Origin: Rhizohabitans arisaemae
GTDB taxonomy: Bacteria > Actinomycetota > Actinomycetes > Streptosporangiales > Streptosporangiaceae
Reading direction: 5' to 3'
NCBI RefSeq assembly: GCF_025996515.1
Contig: NZ_BLRH01000060.1
Location: forward strand, 248,001-312,000
DNA length: 64,000 nucleotides
In this document: piece by piece, positions 34,675 through 44,155 of the stretch
Layout: each line of letters opens with the position of its first letter
How positions within the stretch are numbered: position 1 is the stretch's first letter
Made by a program: the position numbers and the translations under genes
Notes under the pieces: generated by a model
Database searches by the model: none
What the model was told of the DNA's origin: nothing
What the model saw: the letters and a program-made list of their open reading frames with translations, nothing else

Positions 34675-35083
34675 CTTCCCTCCGAGCAGATCCTGATCGC
34701 GGTGAAATGCCCTACCAATCAGGAAGCAGCTTATTGTTTGTGCTTGTTCGTGCGCCGGTTCAGCCGTCGCCGCGGGAAGGCGCCGGCCGCTGTTCAGCGC
34801 GGTAACCAGCAAGAATGTGGGAGTAACGTGTTATAACGTGCATTCTAGAGATCGTGCACGGATGTCGCAGCATCACCGGTTCTCGCACCGTACTCTCCCG
34901 GACCGGATCCGGTGGCCGCGCCGTGGGACCGCCACCGTACGCGACCGGCGACGGACGGCTTGCACCCCCTGCAAGATACGCCCCCGGGCTGGGAAACTGA
35001 ATACGCCTCACCCCTCATGTCAACACTAAGAGTGATATTTCGGATCTTGTAGGCACTGGCCGGACCCCGAGGGAGAGGAACCG
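34675..35083. other. Divergent promoter region of birA and fdhD
   Basis: 409 nt with no supported frame. It has a repeated AACGTG around TTAT at about 34826-34841 and a 12-bp palindrome ACCGGATCCGGT near 34902-34916. A low-GC patch near 35010-35045 (TGATATTT) may hold the fdhD promoter. Confidence 0.4.
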
Positions 35084-35947
35084 TTGGACCCCATCGACAC
35101 CGCCCCACGCCCGGGACCGACGTCCCGGGCCAGAATCCGTGTGGTCTCCGGCTCCGGAGTGCACGACCGACGGGACGACCTCGCCACCGAGGAGCCCATG
35201 GAGATCAGGCTCGCCGCCGGCGGCGTGAGCCGCACCGTCGCGATCACGATGCGCACGCCGACCCATGACTTCGAACTCGCCGCGGGATTCCTCCACGGCG
35301 AGGGGGTGATCAAGCCGGGTGAGATCGCGAGCATCGCCTACTGTACCGACGAGGACGTCCCGCCCGAGGCCCGTCACAACACCGTGACCGTACGGCTACA
35401 CGGCTCCCACCTGCCCGAATTGCCATCATTGTCGCGAAATTTTGTGACTACAAGTGCTTGTGGGGTGTGTGGGACCGGAAGTCTGGACGCGCTACGGCGA
35501 CGACTCCCGCACAGCCCCCAGACCGACCTGACGATCCCCGCCGAAACGCTGCTCCGACTTCCCGAACTGCTCCGCGCCAGACAAGGCATCTTCGGCAAGA
35601 CCGGCGGACTGCACGCCGCCGGGCTCTTCACCCGCGACGGCACCCTCACCGCCGTCCGCGAAGACGTCGGCCGGCACAACGCCGTCGACAAACTCATCGG
35701 CGCGGCCGTGCTCGCCGGCCACCTCCCCCTCCACGACCACATCCTCATGGTCAGCGGACGGGCAAGCTACGACATCATGCAGAAAGCCGTCACCGCCGGC
35801 ATCCCCGTCGTCTGCGCGGTCTCCGCCCCTTCGTCCCTCGCCGTCGACCTGGCCCGCGAGTTCCGCGTCACCCTCGTCGGCTTCCTCCGGGAAACCCGCT
35901 TCAACATCTACACCGAACCCGACCGAGTCGTCGTGGCACAGAACTGA
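35084..35947 (+). CDS. fdhD: Formate dehydrogenase accessory sulfurtransferase FdhD
   Basis: 287 residues. Central CxxC is in TTSACGVCGTGSLD, the loop shown to carry sulfur from IscS to the molybdenum cofactor. DLATEEPMEIRLAAGG, TMRTPTHDFELAAGFLHGEGV, GGLHAAGLFTRDG, REDVGRHNAVDKLIGAAV and MVSGRASYDIMQKA are all FdhD marks. The TTG start at 35084 has GAGAGGA 4 nt upstream. It implies a molybdenum formate dehydrogenase elsewhere on the chromosome, since no such gene is present here. Two copies of AGGGTTGATGA (35971 and 36038) follow the stop codon and may belong to its terminator region. Confidence 0.93.
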   Translation: MDPIDTAPRPGPTSRARIRVVSGSGVHDRRDDLATEEPMEIRLAAGGVSRTVAITMRTPTHDFELAAGFLHGEGVIKPGEIASIAYCTDEDVPPEARHNTVTVRLHGSHLPELPSLSRNFVTTSACGVCGTGSLDALRRRLPHSPQTDLTIPAETLLRLPELLRARQGIFGKTGGLHAAGLFTRDGTLTAVREDVGRHNAVDKLIGAAVLAGHLPLHDHILMVSGRASYDIMQKAVTAGIPVVCAVSAPSSLAVDLAREFRVTLVGFLRETRFNIYTEPDRVVVAQN

Positions 35948-36352
35948 CCACGGCGCGAAACCCGTCCACAAGGGTTGATGAACGATCGACGACGGTCGCC
36001 GTCGGCGACTCCCCGCTTGACAAGCTGCTATCCCACCAGGGTTGATGACTGACCGCCACGTACAAATCCGCAGGTCACCCGGGCACTGGACGTGCCGGGC
36101 GAACCGGTCCGCACAGCCACCCCGCGGAAATTAAGACACCCAGGTCAGAGTGTTGCACTTGCTGATGTTCAGGTGTCAAGTCGCCAGCTTGTGCCGGACA
36201 ATCTACCCCGAATTTCGAAGGCTGTCTCGGCCTGTTCAAAGATTGAATAGGTCCGCCCGGTACACGCAGTTGAGACTACCCCCAACCCGTATCGTTCCAC
36301 CCGGGCGAGCACACCGGCTTGTAAGTATGGCTGGATCTTAGGGTCGGTCGCG
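35948..36352. other. Gene-free stretch before the inverted-end element
   Basis: 405 nt of moderate GC without a convincing frame on either strand. It includes the AGGGTTGATGA pair at 35971-35981 and 36038-36048, each preceded by a CCAC-like sequence. Confidence 0.4.
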
Positions 36353-36364
36353 CTACATCCGCAC

Positions 36365-36395
36365 TTCTCGCGCCGCGCCCTTTGCGGCGCGAGAA
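36365..36395. repeat. 12-bp perfect hairpin at left end of the element
   Basis: TTCTCGCGCCGC (36365-36376) and GCGGCGCGAGAA (36384-36395) pair around GCCCTTT. Its left arm overlaps the terminal inverted repeat, so the end sequence can pair either locally or with the far end. Confidence 0.8.
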
Positions 36396-36450
36396 TGCGC
36401 GCGGCGGTTCGTGCCGCGTGCTTTTTGCGCGGCACGAACCGCCGCGCGCA
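36396..36450. repeat. 23-bp perfect hairpin
   Basis: Arms 36396-36418 and 36428-36450 pair without mismatch around the 9-nt loop TGCTTTTTG. It directly abuts the preceding 12-bp hairpin with no spacer base. Confidence 0.85.
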
Positions 36451-37123
36451 ATGTTGAAAATACTGTTCTTGTGAGCGTGATCGCGCCTGACGGGGTATCG
36501 CACGTCCGTGGTTTCCACCCCAACGACTCCCTCCCGATCGCCCCCCTAAGACCAGGGCAAACCAGAGGTGCCAACCCCGGTGGGAACCATCCGCCGCAGC
36601 CGGTAGGCCCGGTGTCATCCCGGGTTAGCTGGTCCTGGCTTTGGTACGAGCCGGGTAGGTGCGGTCGAGAGGGGACAACCCCGGCACACGAACCACATTG
36701 GCTCCGAAGTCTTTTACAGGGCCACCAGATCCTAGTCGCATGTACGGTCAGGGCGACAACCTGAATGCGCCAACCATGTCAAGTGGGGTTAAGCTTAAGA
36801 TCGCCTGTACTTTTTGGGTTGAACCTTCGCTCGGTCCGACTAGAAACGCTGGTGAAGTAGCGTTTCCGTCCGTTTCTTACGGCACTGACGTGACGTGGGA
36901 AATACTTCGGTCCGAAAGCTGCCATGTTTCGAGCACACCCCCGACATCGCTCCAGGCCGGTCTACGCCGGAAAATGGCACGGGCCACCGCCCGCATTCTC
37001 GCGCCGCGAAGTGCGTGACGCGAGAAGTGCGGACGTAGTGCCTCGGGCAGTCGGCATCCAACCGTAATCAGCCCTCAACCCGGAAACCCCGTAAACAATC
37101 CCGGGATGGGCCGTGGGGGACTG

Positions 37124-39814
37124 TCAGCCGGTGTTCTGGAGGCCTGCGGCGACGCCGTTGACGGTGAGGAGCAGCAGGGTGGAGAGGCGGTCGGATTCGT
37201 CGGGGTCGGTGGTGCCGGTGCGGAGGGCGGCCAGCGCGCGGAGCTGGAGGTGGGAGAGGGCGTCGACGTAGGGGTCGCGGAGCTGGACGGCACGGGAGAG
37301 GACACGGCGGTTCTGCAGGAGCCGTTCGTGACCCGTCACCGCCAACACCAAACGCTTGGTCAGGTCATACTCGCCCAGCACCTGCTCGGTGAACCCCTCC
37401 TGGTTTCCGAGGGCGAGGTACCGGGCGGCGATGGCGCGGTCGGTCTTGGCCAGGGACATCTCCACGTTGTCCAGGAGTGAGGCGAAGAGCGGCCACTCCT
37501 GGTAGGCGGCCTGAAGCTGGGCGAGACCCGGCATGTCGCCCGAGTCGCCCTCCACCGGCGTGTCCCCGGTGCCGTTCAGGGCGACCGCGGCGAGCCCGCT
37601 GCCGAGGCCGTACCATCCGGGAAGGTTGACCCGGGTCTGCGCCCAGGCGAACACCCAGGGGATGGCCCGGAGGTCGTCCAGCGACGTGGGCGCCCCGAGA
37701 CCGCGCCGGGCCGGGCGCGAACCCAGCCGGAGTGTGCCGATCTCCCCGAGGGGCGACACCTTGGCGAACCACTCGGCGAATCCGGGGGCCTGCACGAGCT
37801 TGCGGTAGGTGGCCTCGGAGGCCTCCGCGACCTGAGCGGCGATGCCGCGGAAGAGCAGGGCCGCGCTGGCCGTACGGGCTTCGACCGACGGGGTGGAGGC
37901 GCTGAGCACAGCCGAGACGACCTGCTCCATGTGGCGCCGGGCGATGGCCGCGTGGCCGTACCGGGCGAAGATCACCTCACCTTGCTCGGTCACCTTGAAC
38001 CGTCCGGCCACCGAGCCGGGGGCCTGCGCCAGCACGGCGCGGTTGGCGGGCCCGCCGCCCCGGCCGAGGGCGCCGCCCCGACCGTGGAAGAGGGTGAGCC
38101 GGATGTCGTGCTGCGCCGCGAAGGCGGTGAGCGCGGCCTGGGCGTCGTACAGCCGGAGGGTGGCGGCGGCGGGTCCGAGCTCCTTGGCCGAGTCGGAGTA
38201 GCCGAGCATGACCTCCATCCGGCGCCCGTTCTTGGCGAGGCGGGCCTGGACCGGGGGGAGGGCGAGCATGCCTTCGAGAACCGAGACCGAGTTGTCCAGG
38301 TCGTTCCCGGACTCGAACAGGGGGACGACGTCGAGGACGGGGGGCCGGGTGCACGCGTAGGCGGCGAGCTCGTACACGGCCTCGACGTCGCCCGCGGACC
38401 TGGTGAACGACACCACGTACCGGGAGCACGCCTCCACCCCGAAGCGTTCCTGGATCCAGGAGACGACCCGGAACGTGGCGAGGACCTCCTCGGTCCGTTC
38501 GGAGAGGGGGCCGCCGGCCCGTACCTCGGCGAGCGCTTCGGCGTGGACGGTGGAGTGCTGGCGGACCTCCAGCTCCGCCAGGTGGAAACCAAACGTCTCG
38601 ACCTGCCAGATGAGGTGCTGGAGCTCCCCGAACGCCTGCCGGGCGGCCCCGGCCTCGGTGAGGGAGTCCTGGGCCAGGGCGAGGTCGGTGAGGAGCCCGG
38701 CCGGGGAACGGTAGGCGAGGTCCATGTCGCGGCGGCGGGTCGCCCTGATCCTGGCGGCGACGAAGAGCAGCCATTGGCGGTGCGGCTCCTGCGGCGAGCG
38801 GGTCGCCATCTCCGACACCAGCGTGGGGTGGGCGTCGGCGGCCTCGTCGATCGCGGTGCGCAGCGCGTGGGAGGGCGGGGTCATCGAGGAGGCCGCGGTG
38901 AGGGTACGGGCGATCCGCAGGCACGCGGCCTCCAGCGCGCGCAGGATGTGCTCGGCCTGGATAAGGATCGCCTCCCGGGTCACCGAGGCCACCACATTGG
39001 GGTTTCCGTCCCGGTCTCCGCCGATCCAGCTGCCGAACCGGATGAAGGCCGGGGCGAGCGGCGCCCGGTTGCCGGAGCCGGGGGCGAGTGCGGCGTCGAA
39101 GGACCGGTAGACGGCGGGGACCAGCCGGAAGAGCGTCTCGTCGAACACCGCCATGGCCGTACGGACCTCGTCGAGCGGGTCGAGCTTGGTGCTGCGGAGC
39201 TGCGCGGACCGCCAGAGCAGGTCGATCTCCTCCAGGAGCCTGCGCTTGGCCTCCATCCGCTCGTGCACGCCGTGCAGCGGCCGGCTGTACTCGACGAGCC
39301 TGCCGCTGATCCGCTGGATCGCGGTGACGACCGCGCGCCGCCGGGCCTCGGTGGGGTGGGCGGTCAGGACCGGGTGGAGCTCCAGCCCTTCGGTGAGGGA
39401 GGCCAGCCGGTCCTGCCCGAGTTCGTCCTTGAGGTGCTGTACGGCGTCCGCGAGGGAGCCGGGCAGCGGCCGGTCCGCATCGACGTCGCGTTCCCGGAGG
39501 ATGCGGATGCGGTAGTGCTCCTCCGCGAGGTTGGCGAGGTGGAAGTAGCAGGTGAAGGCGCGGGCGATCTGCACGGCCCGGTCGAGCGGCCACTGCTCCA
39601 CCAGGGTGGCGACCTCTTCCACGGTCAGCCGCCCGCGACGGGCCGCGATCACCGCGTGCCGGAGCAGTTCGACGTCGTCGAGGAGGTCCTGACCACCGTG
39701 TTCCGCGATCACCTGGCCGAGCAGTTCGCCGAGAAGGCGTACGTCGGCTCGGAGTTCGTCGGGCATCTCCTGCCGCGCGACCGCGCGCTCTGCTTGCTCG
39801 GAACCGTCTGACAT
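37124..39814 (-). CDS. ppc: Phosphoenolpyruvate carboxylase
   Basis: 896 residues from the ATG at 39814. ELHPVLTAHPTEARRRAV contains the catalytic His, FGSWIGGDRDGNPNV is the bicarbonate/PEP loop, VMLGYSDSAKE and LTLFHGRGGALGRGGGPANRA hold the catalytic Arg and Gly-rich loop, and the end N-T-G is the conserved C-terminus that completes the active site. The enzyme makes oxaloacetate from PEP and bicarbonate, replenishing the TCA cycle. Bacterial length is normal. The ATG is preceded by a GATACTCT sequence about 9 nt away and no ribosome site, suggesting a leaderless transcript. The frame is open to 39925 but without family similarity. Confidence 0.95.
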   Translation of the reverse strand: MSDGSEQAERAVARQEMPDELRADVRLLGELLGQVIAEHGGQDLLDDVELLRHAVIAARRGRLTVEEVATLVEQWPLDRAVQIARAFTCYFHLANLAEEHYRIRILRERDVDADRPLPGSLADAVQHLKDELGQDRLASLTEGLELHPVLTAHPTEARRRAVVTAIQRISGRLVEYSRPLHGVHERMEAKRRLLEEIDLLWRSAQLRSTKLDPLDEVRTAMAVFDETLFRLVPAVYRSFDAALAPGSGNRAPLAPAFIRFGSWIGGDRDGNPNVVASVTREAILIQAEHILRALEAACLRIARTLTAASSMTPPSHALRTAIDEAADAHPTLVSEMATRSPQEPHRQWLLFVAARIRATRRRDMDLAYRSPAGLLTDLALAQDSLTEAGAARQAFGELQHLIWQVETFGFHLAELEVRQHSTVHAEALAEVRAGGPLSERTEEVLATFRVVSWIQERFGVEACSRYVVSFTRSAGDVEAVYELAAYACTRPPVLDVVPLFESGNDLDNSVSVLEGMLALPPVQARLAKNGRRMEVMLGYSDSAKELGPAAATLRLYDAQAALTAFAAQHDIRLTLFHGRGGALGRGGGPANRAVLAQAPGSVAGRFKVTEQGEVIFARYGHAAIARRHMEQVVSAVLSASTPSVEARTASAALLFRGIAAQVAEASEATYRKLVQAPGFAEWFAKVSPLGEIGTLRLGSRPARRGLGAPTSLDDLRAIPWVFAWAQTRVNLPGWYGLGSGLAAVALNGTGDTPVEGDSGDMPGLAQLQAAYQEWPLFASLLDNVEMSLAKTDRAIAARYLALGNQEGFTEQVLGEYDLTKRLVLAVTGHERLLQNRRVLSRAVQLRDPYVDALSHLQLRALAALRTGTTDPDESDRLSTLLLLTVNGVAAGLQNTG

Positions 39815-39915
39815 GGGAAGAGAGTATCGAGATCGAATTTTCGCCGGGATACCGGTCCCGGCCGCCAGGACACGTCGTCGATCATGCATGTGGTCACACC
39901 CCAGGTCGTGATCAT

Positions 39916-39951
39916 GCGCTGGCACAAAGGTCTAGACCATTGTGCCAGCGC
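39916..39951 (-). terminator. 36-bp near-perfect palindrome, terminator of the ABC operon
   Basis: GCGCTGGCACAA (39916-39927) pairs with TTGTGCCAGCGC (39940-39951), and the loop contains GGTCTAGACC, itself a palindrome, so 17 of 18 pairs form. It lies 30 nt after the permease stop. Confidence 0.75.
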
Positions 39952-39980
39952 CCCGATCGACGCTTCGCGGAGGGGACCGG

Positions 39981-41528
39981 TCAGCCGACCCTGGAGACCG
40001 AGGAGAGGATCTGCGGCAGCCGGTCGATCGCCACCATGGCGGCGAGTCTGCGTCCGCCCCAGGCGACCGCGAGGCCGTACAGCACGGAGATCGGGGCCAC
40101 CCAGGCCAAGCCGAAGGCCGCGGGCAGCACGACCGGCGTCACCAGCGCCCCCGCGACGAACATCACGCCGAACGCGTTGGCGAAGGGAAGCCAGCCCTGG
40201 CCGGGTACGGCGGTGTTGCCGAAGGCGTTGACCCGCTCGGGGACCGAGTAGGGGGCCATCGTGGCGGCGAGCACCCCCGCCCCGAGGGTGACGCCCAGCA
40301 CCCCGCACGCGGCGAGCCAGGCGAAGACCGCCCCGGAGACATCCCCGGTCACCGCCCCCGCCACGACCGCCATCACGGTGAGCGTGGGTACGGCGACCAG
40401 CGCGTGGGCGAGCTGCCGGCCGGTGAGGTCGCCTCGGACGTCGGCCTCCCGGGCAAACGTCAGAAGATTGATCCAGAACGCCCGTCCGTCGGTCCCGAAG
40501 ACGTTCGCGGCCTGCAGGCCGAGGAGAATCGCGGCCAGGGTGATGGGGAACAGCACCCCGAGCTCGTCGCCGACGGACAAGGTGAAGATCACTGCCACCA
40601 CGACCGCAGAGAACCAGCCGACCCGGTAGCGGGGATCCCGCCACATGTACTTGAGCTCCTTGCCGGCCACCGCCCCGACCCGGCCCTCACCCAGGTGGCG
40701 GCCGCCCTTGGTCCGGCGGACCGCACTCGTCTGCGTCGTGGTGTCGACGGTGACGAGCACCCGGCGGAGCAAAACCACCCAGAGCCACCCCAGGGCGCCC
40801 ACGCAGAGTGCGACGGCGGCGAGCCCCGGCACGACCGTCACGACGTCGTCGCTCGCCATGGCGTGCGCGGCCATCCCTGGCGGTGTCCAGCGGAACGCCC
40901 CGGCGACGGCGCCGAGCGTCTCCCGGGTGAACAGCTCGGGGCCGAGCCGGTTGTTGACCAGCAGATTGGGGAGCTGGACGACCACCAGGAAGCCGAGCCC
41001 GGCGAGCGCGATCGCGTCACGGCCGCGCCTGCTCCGCAACGCCTTGGACAGCCCGGTGGTGAGCGCGCGGGCGGCGACCACGCAGAAGGCGAGCGTCAGC
41101 AGGACGGCCACCAGGCCGACCAGCACCGAGATCGGGCCCCGGGCCACCGCGGCGACCCCGCCGAGCAGCACCACCAGCGACGCGATCGGCCAGACCCCGG
41201 TGACCGAGGCGGCGAACAGCCCGGCCGCCAGCTGCCGGGTCGTCAGGGGAAAGAGGGCGAGCCGGGAGGGGTCGAGCGTCTCGTCCAGCCCGAACGCGAA
41301 GAGCGGCATGATCAGCCAGATCAGGGCGAACACCGCGAAGACAATGACCAGAACGTCGGCCGCGACGTCCGCGGGGGCGAGCCGGAGCAGCGCCAGCAGG
41401 GCGAAACCCAGCAGGGCGACGAAGATCCCTGCGAGGACGGTGAGGACCAGGCCGACCTTCTTGTCGATCCCGCCTCGGGTGCCGCCCGCGATCAGCCGGA
41501 GCTTCAGCCGGACGAAGAGCCAAGCCAC
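39981..41528 (-). CDS. ABC-2-like exporter permease
   Basis: 515 residues with about twelve hydrophobic segments, arranged as two clusters around a central cytosolic loop (RRTKGGRHLGEGRVGAVAGKELK). Examples are VGLVLTVLAGIFVALLGFAL, VLVIVFAVFALIWLIMPLF and ITLAAILLGLQAANVF. The GTG start has GAGGAGGG 6 nt upstream and overlaps the ATPase gene by 25 nt, so the two form one transporter. The size and the E-L-K-Y-M-W-R-D-P motif before the second half fit the large actinomycete transporters sometimes annotated as putative ABC transporter permeases. The substrate is unknown. Confidence 0.85.
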   Translation of the reverse strand: MAWLFVRLKLRLIAGGTRGGIDKKVGLVLTVLAGIFVALLGFALLALLRLAPADVAADVLVIVFAVFALIWLIMPLFAFGLDETLDPSRLALFPLTTRQLAAGLFAASVTGVWPIASLVVLLGGVAAVARGPISVLVGLVAVLLTLAFCVVAARALTTGLSKALRSRRGRDAIALAGLGFLVVVQLPNLLVNNRLGPELFTRETLGAVAGAFRWTPPGMAAHAMASDDVVTVVPGLAAVALCVGALGWLWVVLLRRVLVTVDTTTQTSAVRRTKGGRHLGEGRVGAVAGKELKYMWRDPRYRVGWFSAVVVAVIFTLSVGDELGVLFPITLAAILLGLQAANVFGTDGRAFWINLLTFAREADVRGDLTGRQLAHALVAVPTLTVMAVVAGAVTGDVSGAVFAWLAACGVLGVTLGAGVLAATMAPYSVPERVNAFGNTAVPGQGWLPFANAFGVMFVAGALVTPVVLPAAFGLAWVAPISVLYGLAVAWGGRRLAAMVAIDRLPQILSSVSRVG

Positions 41529-42280
41529 GACAGACCCTCCTCACCGTTCGAGGCGGCGCCGACGAGCCCGAGGAAGGCGTCGTAGAGACTCTGCTCGCCG
41601 CGGACCTGGTCGAGGGTGCCCTGGGCCACCACCTGTCCGCGGCTCATCACCGAAACCCAGTCGCAGAGCCGTTCCACCAGCTCCATCGTGTGGCTGGAGA
41701 AGATCACGGTCGACCCGGACCGCGTGTAGCGGAGGAGGACTTCGCGGATGGTGTTCGCCGAGACCGGGTCGACGCCCTCGAACGGTTCGTCGAGGAAGAG
41801 GACCGCCGGGTTGTGCAGGAGCGCGGCGGCCAGGCCGATCTTCTTGCGCATTCCGGTGGAATAGTCCACGACCAGTTTGTCCGCCGCCTCCGCGAGGTCC
41901 ATGACGGCGAGCAGCTCTTCGGCCCTGGCGTCCACCTGGGCCCCGGGCAGGCCGCGGATCCGGCCGTTGTAGGCGAGGAGCTCCCGGCCGGACAGCCGTT
42001 CGAAGAGCCGCAGGCCCTCGGGGAGGACGCCGATGGCGGCCTTCACCGAGACCGGGTCGCGCCAGACGTCGGCCCCGTTCACGTAGGCCGTCCCCCCGTC
42101 CGGGCGGAGCAGGCCCGTGACCATCGACAGGGTCGTGGTCTTCCCCGCCCCGTTCGGCCCCACCAGTCCGGCGAAACTCCCCGCGGGGACGTACAGGTCG
42201 ATCCCCGCCACGGCGACCTGCGCCCCGAACCGCTTGACCAGGCCATCGGTACGGACCGCGGCGGTCCTGTCGGCCTCCAC
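41504..42280 (-). CDS. ABC transporter ATP-binding protein
   Basis: 258 residues. Walker A is GLVGPNGAGKTTTLS (about 38-52), the signature is DYSTGMRKKIGLAAAL, Walker B is AVLFLDEPFEGVDP and the switch His lies in VIFSSHTMELVE. The LVKRFGAQVAVAGIDLYVPAGS start is typical of export ATPases of the CcmA/DrrA kind. The GTG at 42280 follows AGGGGGG by 8 nt; the open frame to 42700 is antisense to the carboxylase gene and its promoter. The permease follows with a 25-nt overlap, and the pair is divergently oriented to the acyl-CoA carboxylase genes. Confidence 0.9.
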   Translation of the reverse strand: MEADRTAAVRTDGLVKRFGAQVAVAGIDLYVPAGSFAGLVGPNGAGKTTTLSMVTGLLRPDGGTAYVNGADVWRDPVSVKAAIGVLPEGLRLFERLSGRELLAYNGRIRGLPGAQVDARAEELLAVMDLAEAADKLVVDYSTGMRKKIGLAAALLHNPAVLFLDEPFEGVDPVSANTIREVLLRYTRSGSTVIFSSHTMELVERLCDWVSVMSRGQVVAQGTLDQVRGEQSLYDAFLGLVGAASNGEEGLSWLGSSSG

Positions 42281-42442
42281 CAGATCAACCCCCCTATTCA
42301 GACGCCCTGACCGACCATCCTCATGATCAGGCCATACCACCACAAGCCATACCACCTGGTAACTGCACAGGCCATCCACGGTATGACAACGACCGACATG
42401 CCCGGCACCTATCGGCCAGACACCCCCGGTTACGCTTCGGAC

Positions 42443-44041
42443 ATGGCAGAAAGAGCCCCCAAAGACGCGGGAAGCCCTCAGTCGATCGACCTGCGCACCA
42501 CCGCAGGCAAGATCGCGGATCTGGAGCGCCGGCTCGACGAAGCGATCCACGCCGGATCGGCCAGAGCCGTGGAGAAGCAGCACGCCAAAGGCAAGATGAC
42601 CGCCAGAGAGCGCATCCACGCCCTCCTCGACAAGGACTCCTTCGTGGAGTTCGACGAGTTCGCCCGGCATCGCTCCACCACCTTCGGCATGGACGCCCAT
42701 CGGCCGTACGGCGACGGCGTGGTCACCGGGTACGGCACGGTCGACGGCCGTCCCGTCTGCGTCTTCAGCCAGGACTTCACGGTCTTCGGCGGCTCACTCG
42801 GCGAGGTCTTCGGCCAGAAGATCGTCAAGGTCATGGACCACGCGCTGAAGACCGGCTGCCCCGTGATCGGCATCAACGACTCCGGCGGCGCCCGCATCCA
42901 GGAGGGCGTGGTCAGCCTGGGGCTCTACGGGGAGATCTTCTACCGGAACGTGCAGGCCTCCGGCGTGATCCCGCAGCTCTCGCTGATCATGGGACCGTGC
43001 GCGGGCGGCGCGGTGTACTCGCCGGCCATCACCGACTTCACCCTCATGGTGAACGAGACCTCGCACATGTTCATCACCGGACCCGACGTGATCAAGACGG
43101 TGACCGGGGAGCAGGTCTCCTTCGAGGAACTCGGCGGGGCGCACACGCACAACTCCAAGTCGGGCGTCGCCCACTATCAGGCGGCCGACGAGCGGGACTG
43201 CCTCGACTTCGCCCGAGCCCTGCTCTCCTACCTGCCCTCCAACAACCTGGAGGAGCCGCTCGCCTTCGCCGCCGAACCGGGCCTCAACCCGATCCCCGAG
43301 CTCGACACCCTGATCCCGGACTCGCCGAACCTGCCGTACGACATGCACCGGGTGATGGAGCACATTCTGGACGACGGGGAGTTCCTGGAGATCCACTCGG
43401 CTTTCGCGCCGAACATCATCGTCGGCTTCGGCCGGATCGAGGGGCGCAGCGTCGGCGTCGTCGCCAATCAACCCCTGCATTTAGCGGGCTGCCTGGATAT
43501 TGCCGCCTCAGAAAAGGCCGCACGATTTGTCAGGACATGTGACGCTTTCAATATTCCTGTTTTAACATTTGTTGACGTGCCAGGTTTCCTGCCCGGGACA
43601 GGTCAGGAGTGGGATGGGATCATCCGACGCGGGGCGAAACTCATCTACGCCTACGCCGAGGCGACCGTCCCGAAAGTCACGGTCATCACCCGGAAGGCGT
43701 ACGGCGGCGCCTACGACGTGATGGGCTCCAAACACCTCGGCGGCGACGTCAACCTGGCCTGGCCGACCGCGCAGATCGCGGTCATGGGCGCCCAGGGCGC
43801 GGTGAACATCCTGCACCGGCGGGAACTGGCCGAGGCGGAGGACCCCGAGTCGCTCCGGGCCGAGCTGATCGACGACTACGAGAAAACCCTGGCCAACCCC
43901 TACGTCGCCGCGGGCCGGGGGTACGTCGACGGGGTGATCAAGCCGTCGGAGACGCGGATCCACATCGTCAGGGCGCTCCGGTCGCTGCGGACCAAGCGGC
44001 AGGCCCCACCCCGGCGCAAGCACGGAAACATCCCGCTCTGA
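42443..44041 (+). CDS. accD5: Acyl-CoA (propionyl-CoA) carboxylase carboxyltransferase beta subunit
   Basis: 532 residues. N-terminal crotonase-like half with [49 protein letters not shown] and the oxyanion loop [17 protein letters not shown] and [18 protein letters not shown]-terminal half with [15 protein letters not shown] and [20 protein letters not shown]. This is the subunit that moves carboxyl from biotin to acyl-CoA, making malonyl- or methylmalonyl-CoA. The symbol is from synteny with mycobacterial birA-accD5-accE5 and sequence character. The ATG at 42443 is 6 nt after TACGCT, so the message may be leaderless. The alpha (biotin) subunit is not in this window. Confidence 0.92.
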   Translation: MAERAPKDAGSPQSIDLRTTAGKIADLERRLDEAIHAGSARAVEKQHAKGKMTARERIHALLDKDSFVEFDEFARHRSTTFGMDAHRPYGDGVVTGYGTVDGRPVCVFSQDFTVFGGSLGEVFGQKIVKVMDHALKTGCPVIGINDSGGARIQEGVVSLGLYGEIFYRNVQASGVIPQLSLIMGPCAGGAVYSPAITDFTLMVNETSHMFITGPDVIKTVTGEQVSFEELGGAHTHNSKSGVAHYQAADERDCLDFARALLSYLPSNNLEEPLAFAAEPGLNPIPELDTLIPDSPNLPYDMHRVMEHILDDGEFLEIHSAFAPNIIVGFGRIEGRSVGVVANQPLHLAGCLDIAASEKAARFVRTCDAFNIPVLTFVDVPGFLPGTGQEWDGIIRRGAKLIYAYAEATVPKVTVITRKAYGGAYDVMGSKHLGGDVNLAWPTAQIAVMGAQGAVNILHRRELAEAEDPESLRAELIDDYEKTLANPYVAAGRGYVDGVIKPSETRIHIVRALRSLRTKRQAPPRRKHGNIPL

Positions 44042-44048
44042 GCCGTAC

Positions 44049-44138
44049 CGATCATGAAAGGCACTTTCCGACCTTGGAAAACCCTTAATCGATCATGATC
44101 TGTTTTCTTAAGACACCCCGGCCAATCAACGATCATGA
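44049..44138. repeat. Three CGATCATGA repeats at about 40-bp spacing
   Basis: Exact copies occur at 44049, 44090 and 44130, in the 114-nt gap between the beta- and epsilon-subunit genes. The second copy extends to a 10-bp palindrome (GATCATGATC). The 40-41 bp period equals about four helical turns. Confidence 0.55.
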
Positions 44139-44155
44139 AATTGGGGGTCCAATCG

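Larger units (their letters stand above)
36353..37038. mobile_element. 686-bp element with 20-bp terminal inverted repeats and no gene (MITE-like or structured RNA)
   Basis: The left end CTACATCCGCACTTCTCGCG (36353-36372) and the right end CGCGAGAAGTGCGGACGTAG (37019-37038) are inverted copies with one mismatch in 20. No frame inside has a credible start, ribosome site or domain. Next to the left end are two abutting perfect hairpins (12 and 23 bp). Next to the right end an extra copy of the end sequence (CCGCATTCTCGCG, 36992-37004) can pair with the right end locally. Further small hairpins include GAAACGCT/AGCGTTTC at about 36843-36866. GC is below that of neighbours. No target-site duplication is obvious. 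It could be a non-autonomous transposon, or a long RNA whose ends pair. Confidence 0.5.

Noticed and set aside
36730-36760. Group II intron domain V-like string (GTCGCATGTACGGT)
   Set aside because: The required complementary strand and the conserved AGC triad are absent, and no intron-encoded reverse transcriptase exists nearby.
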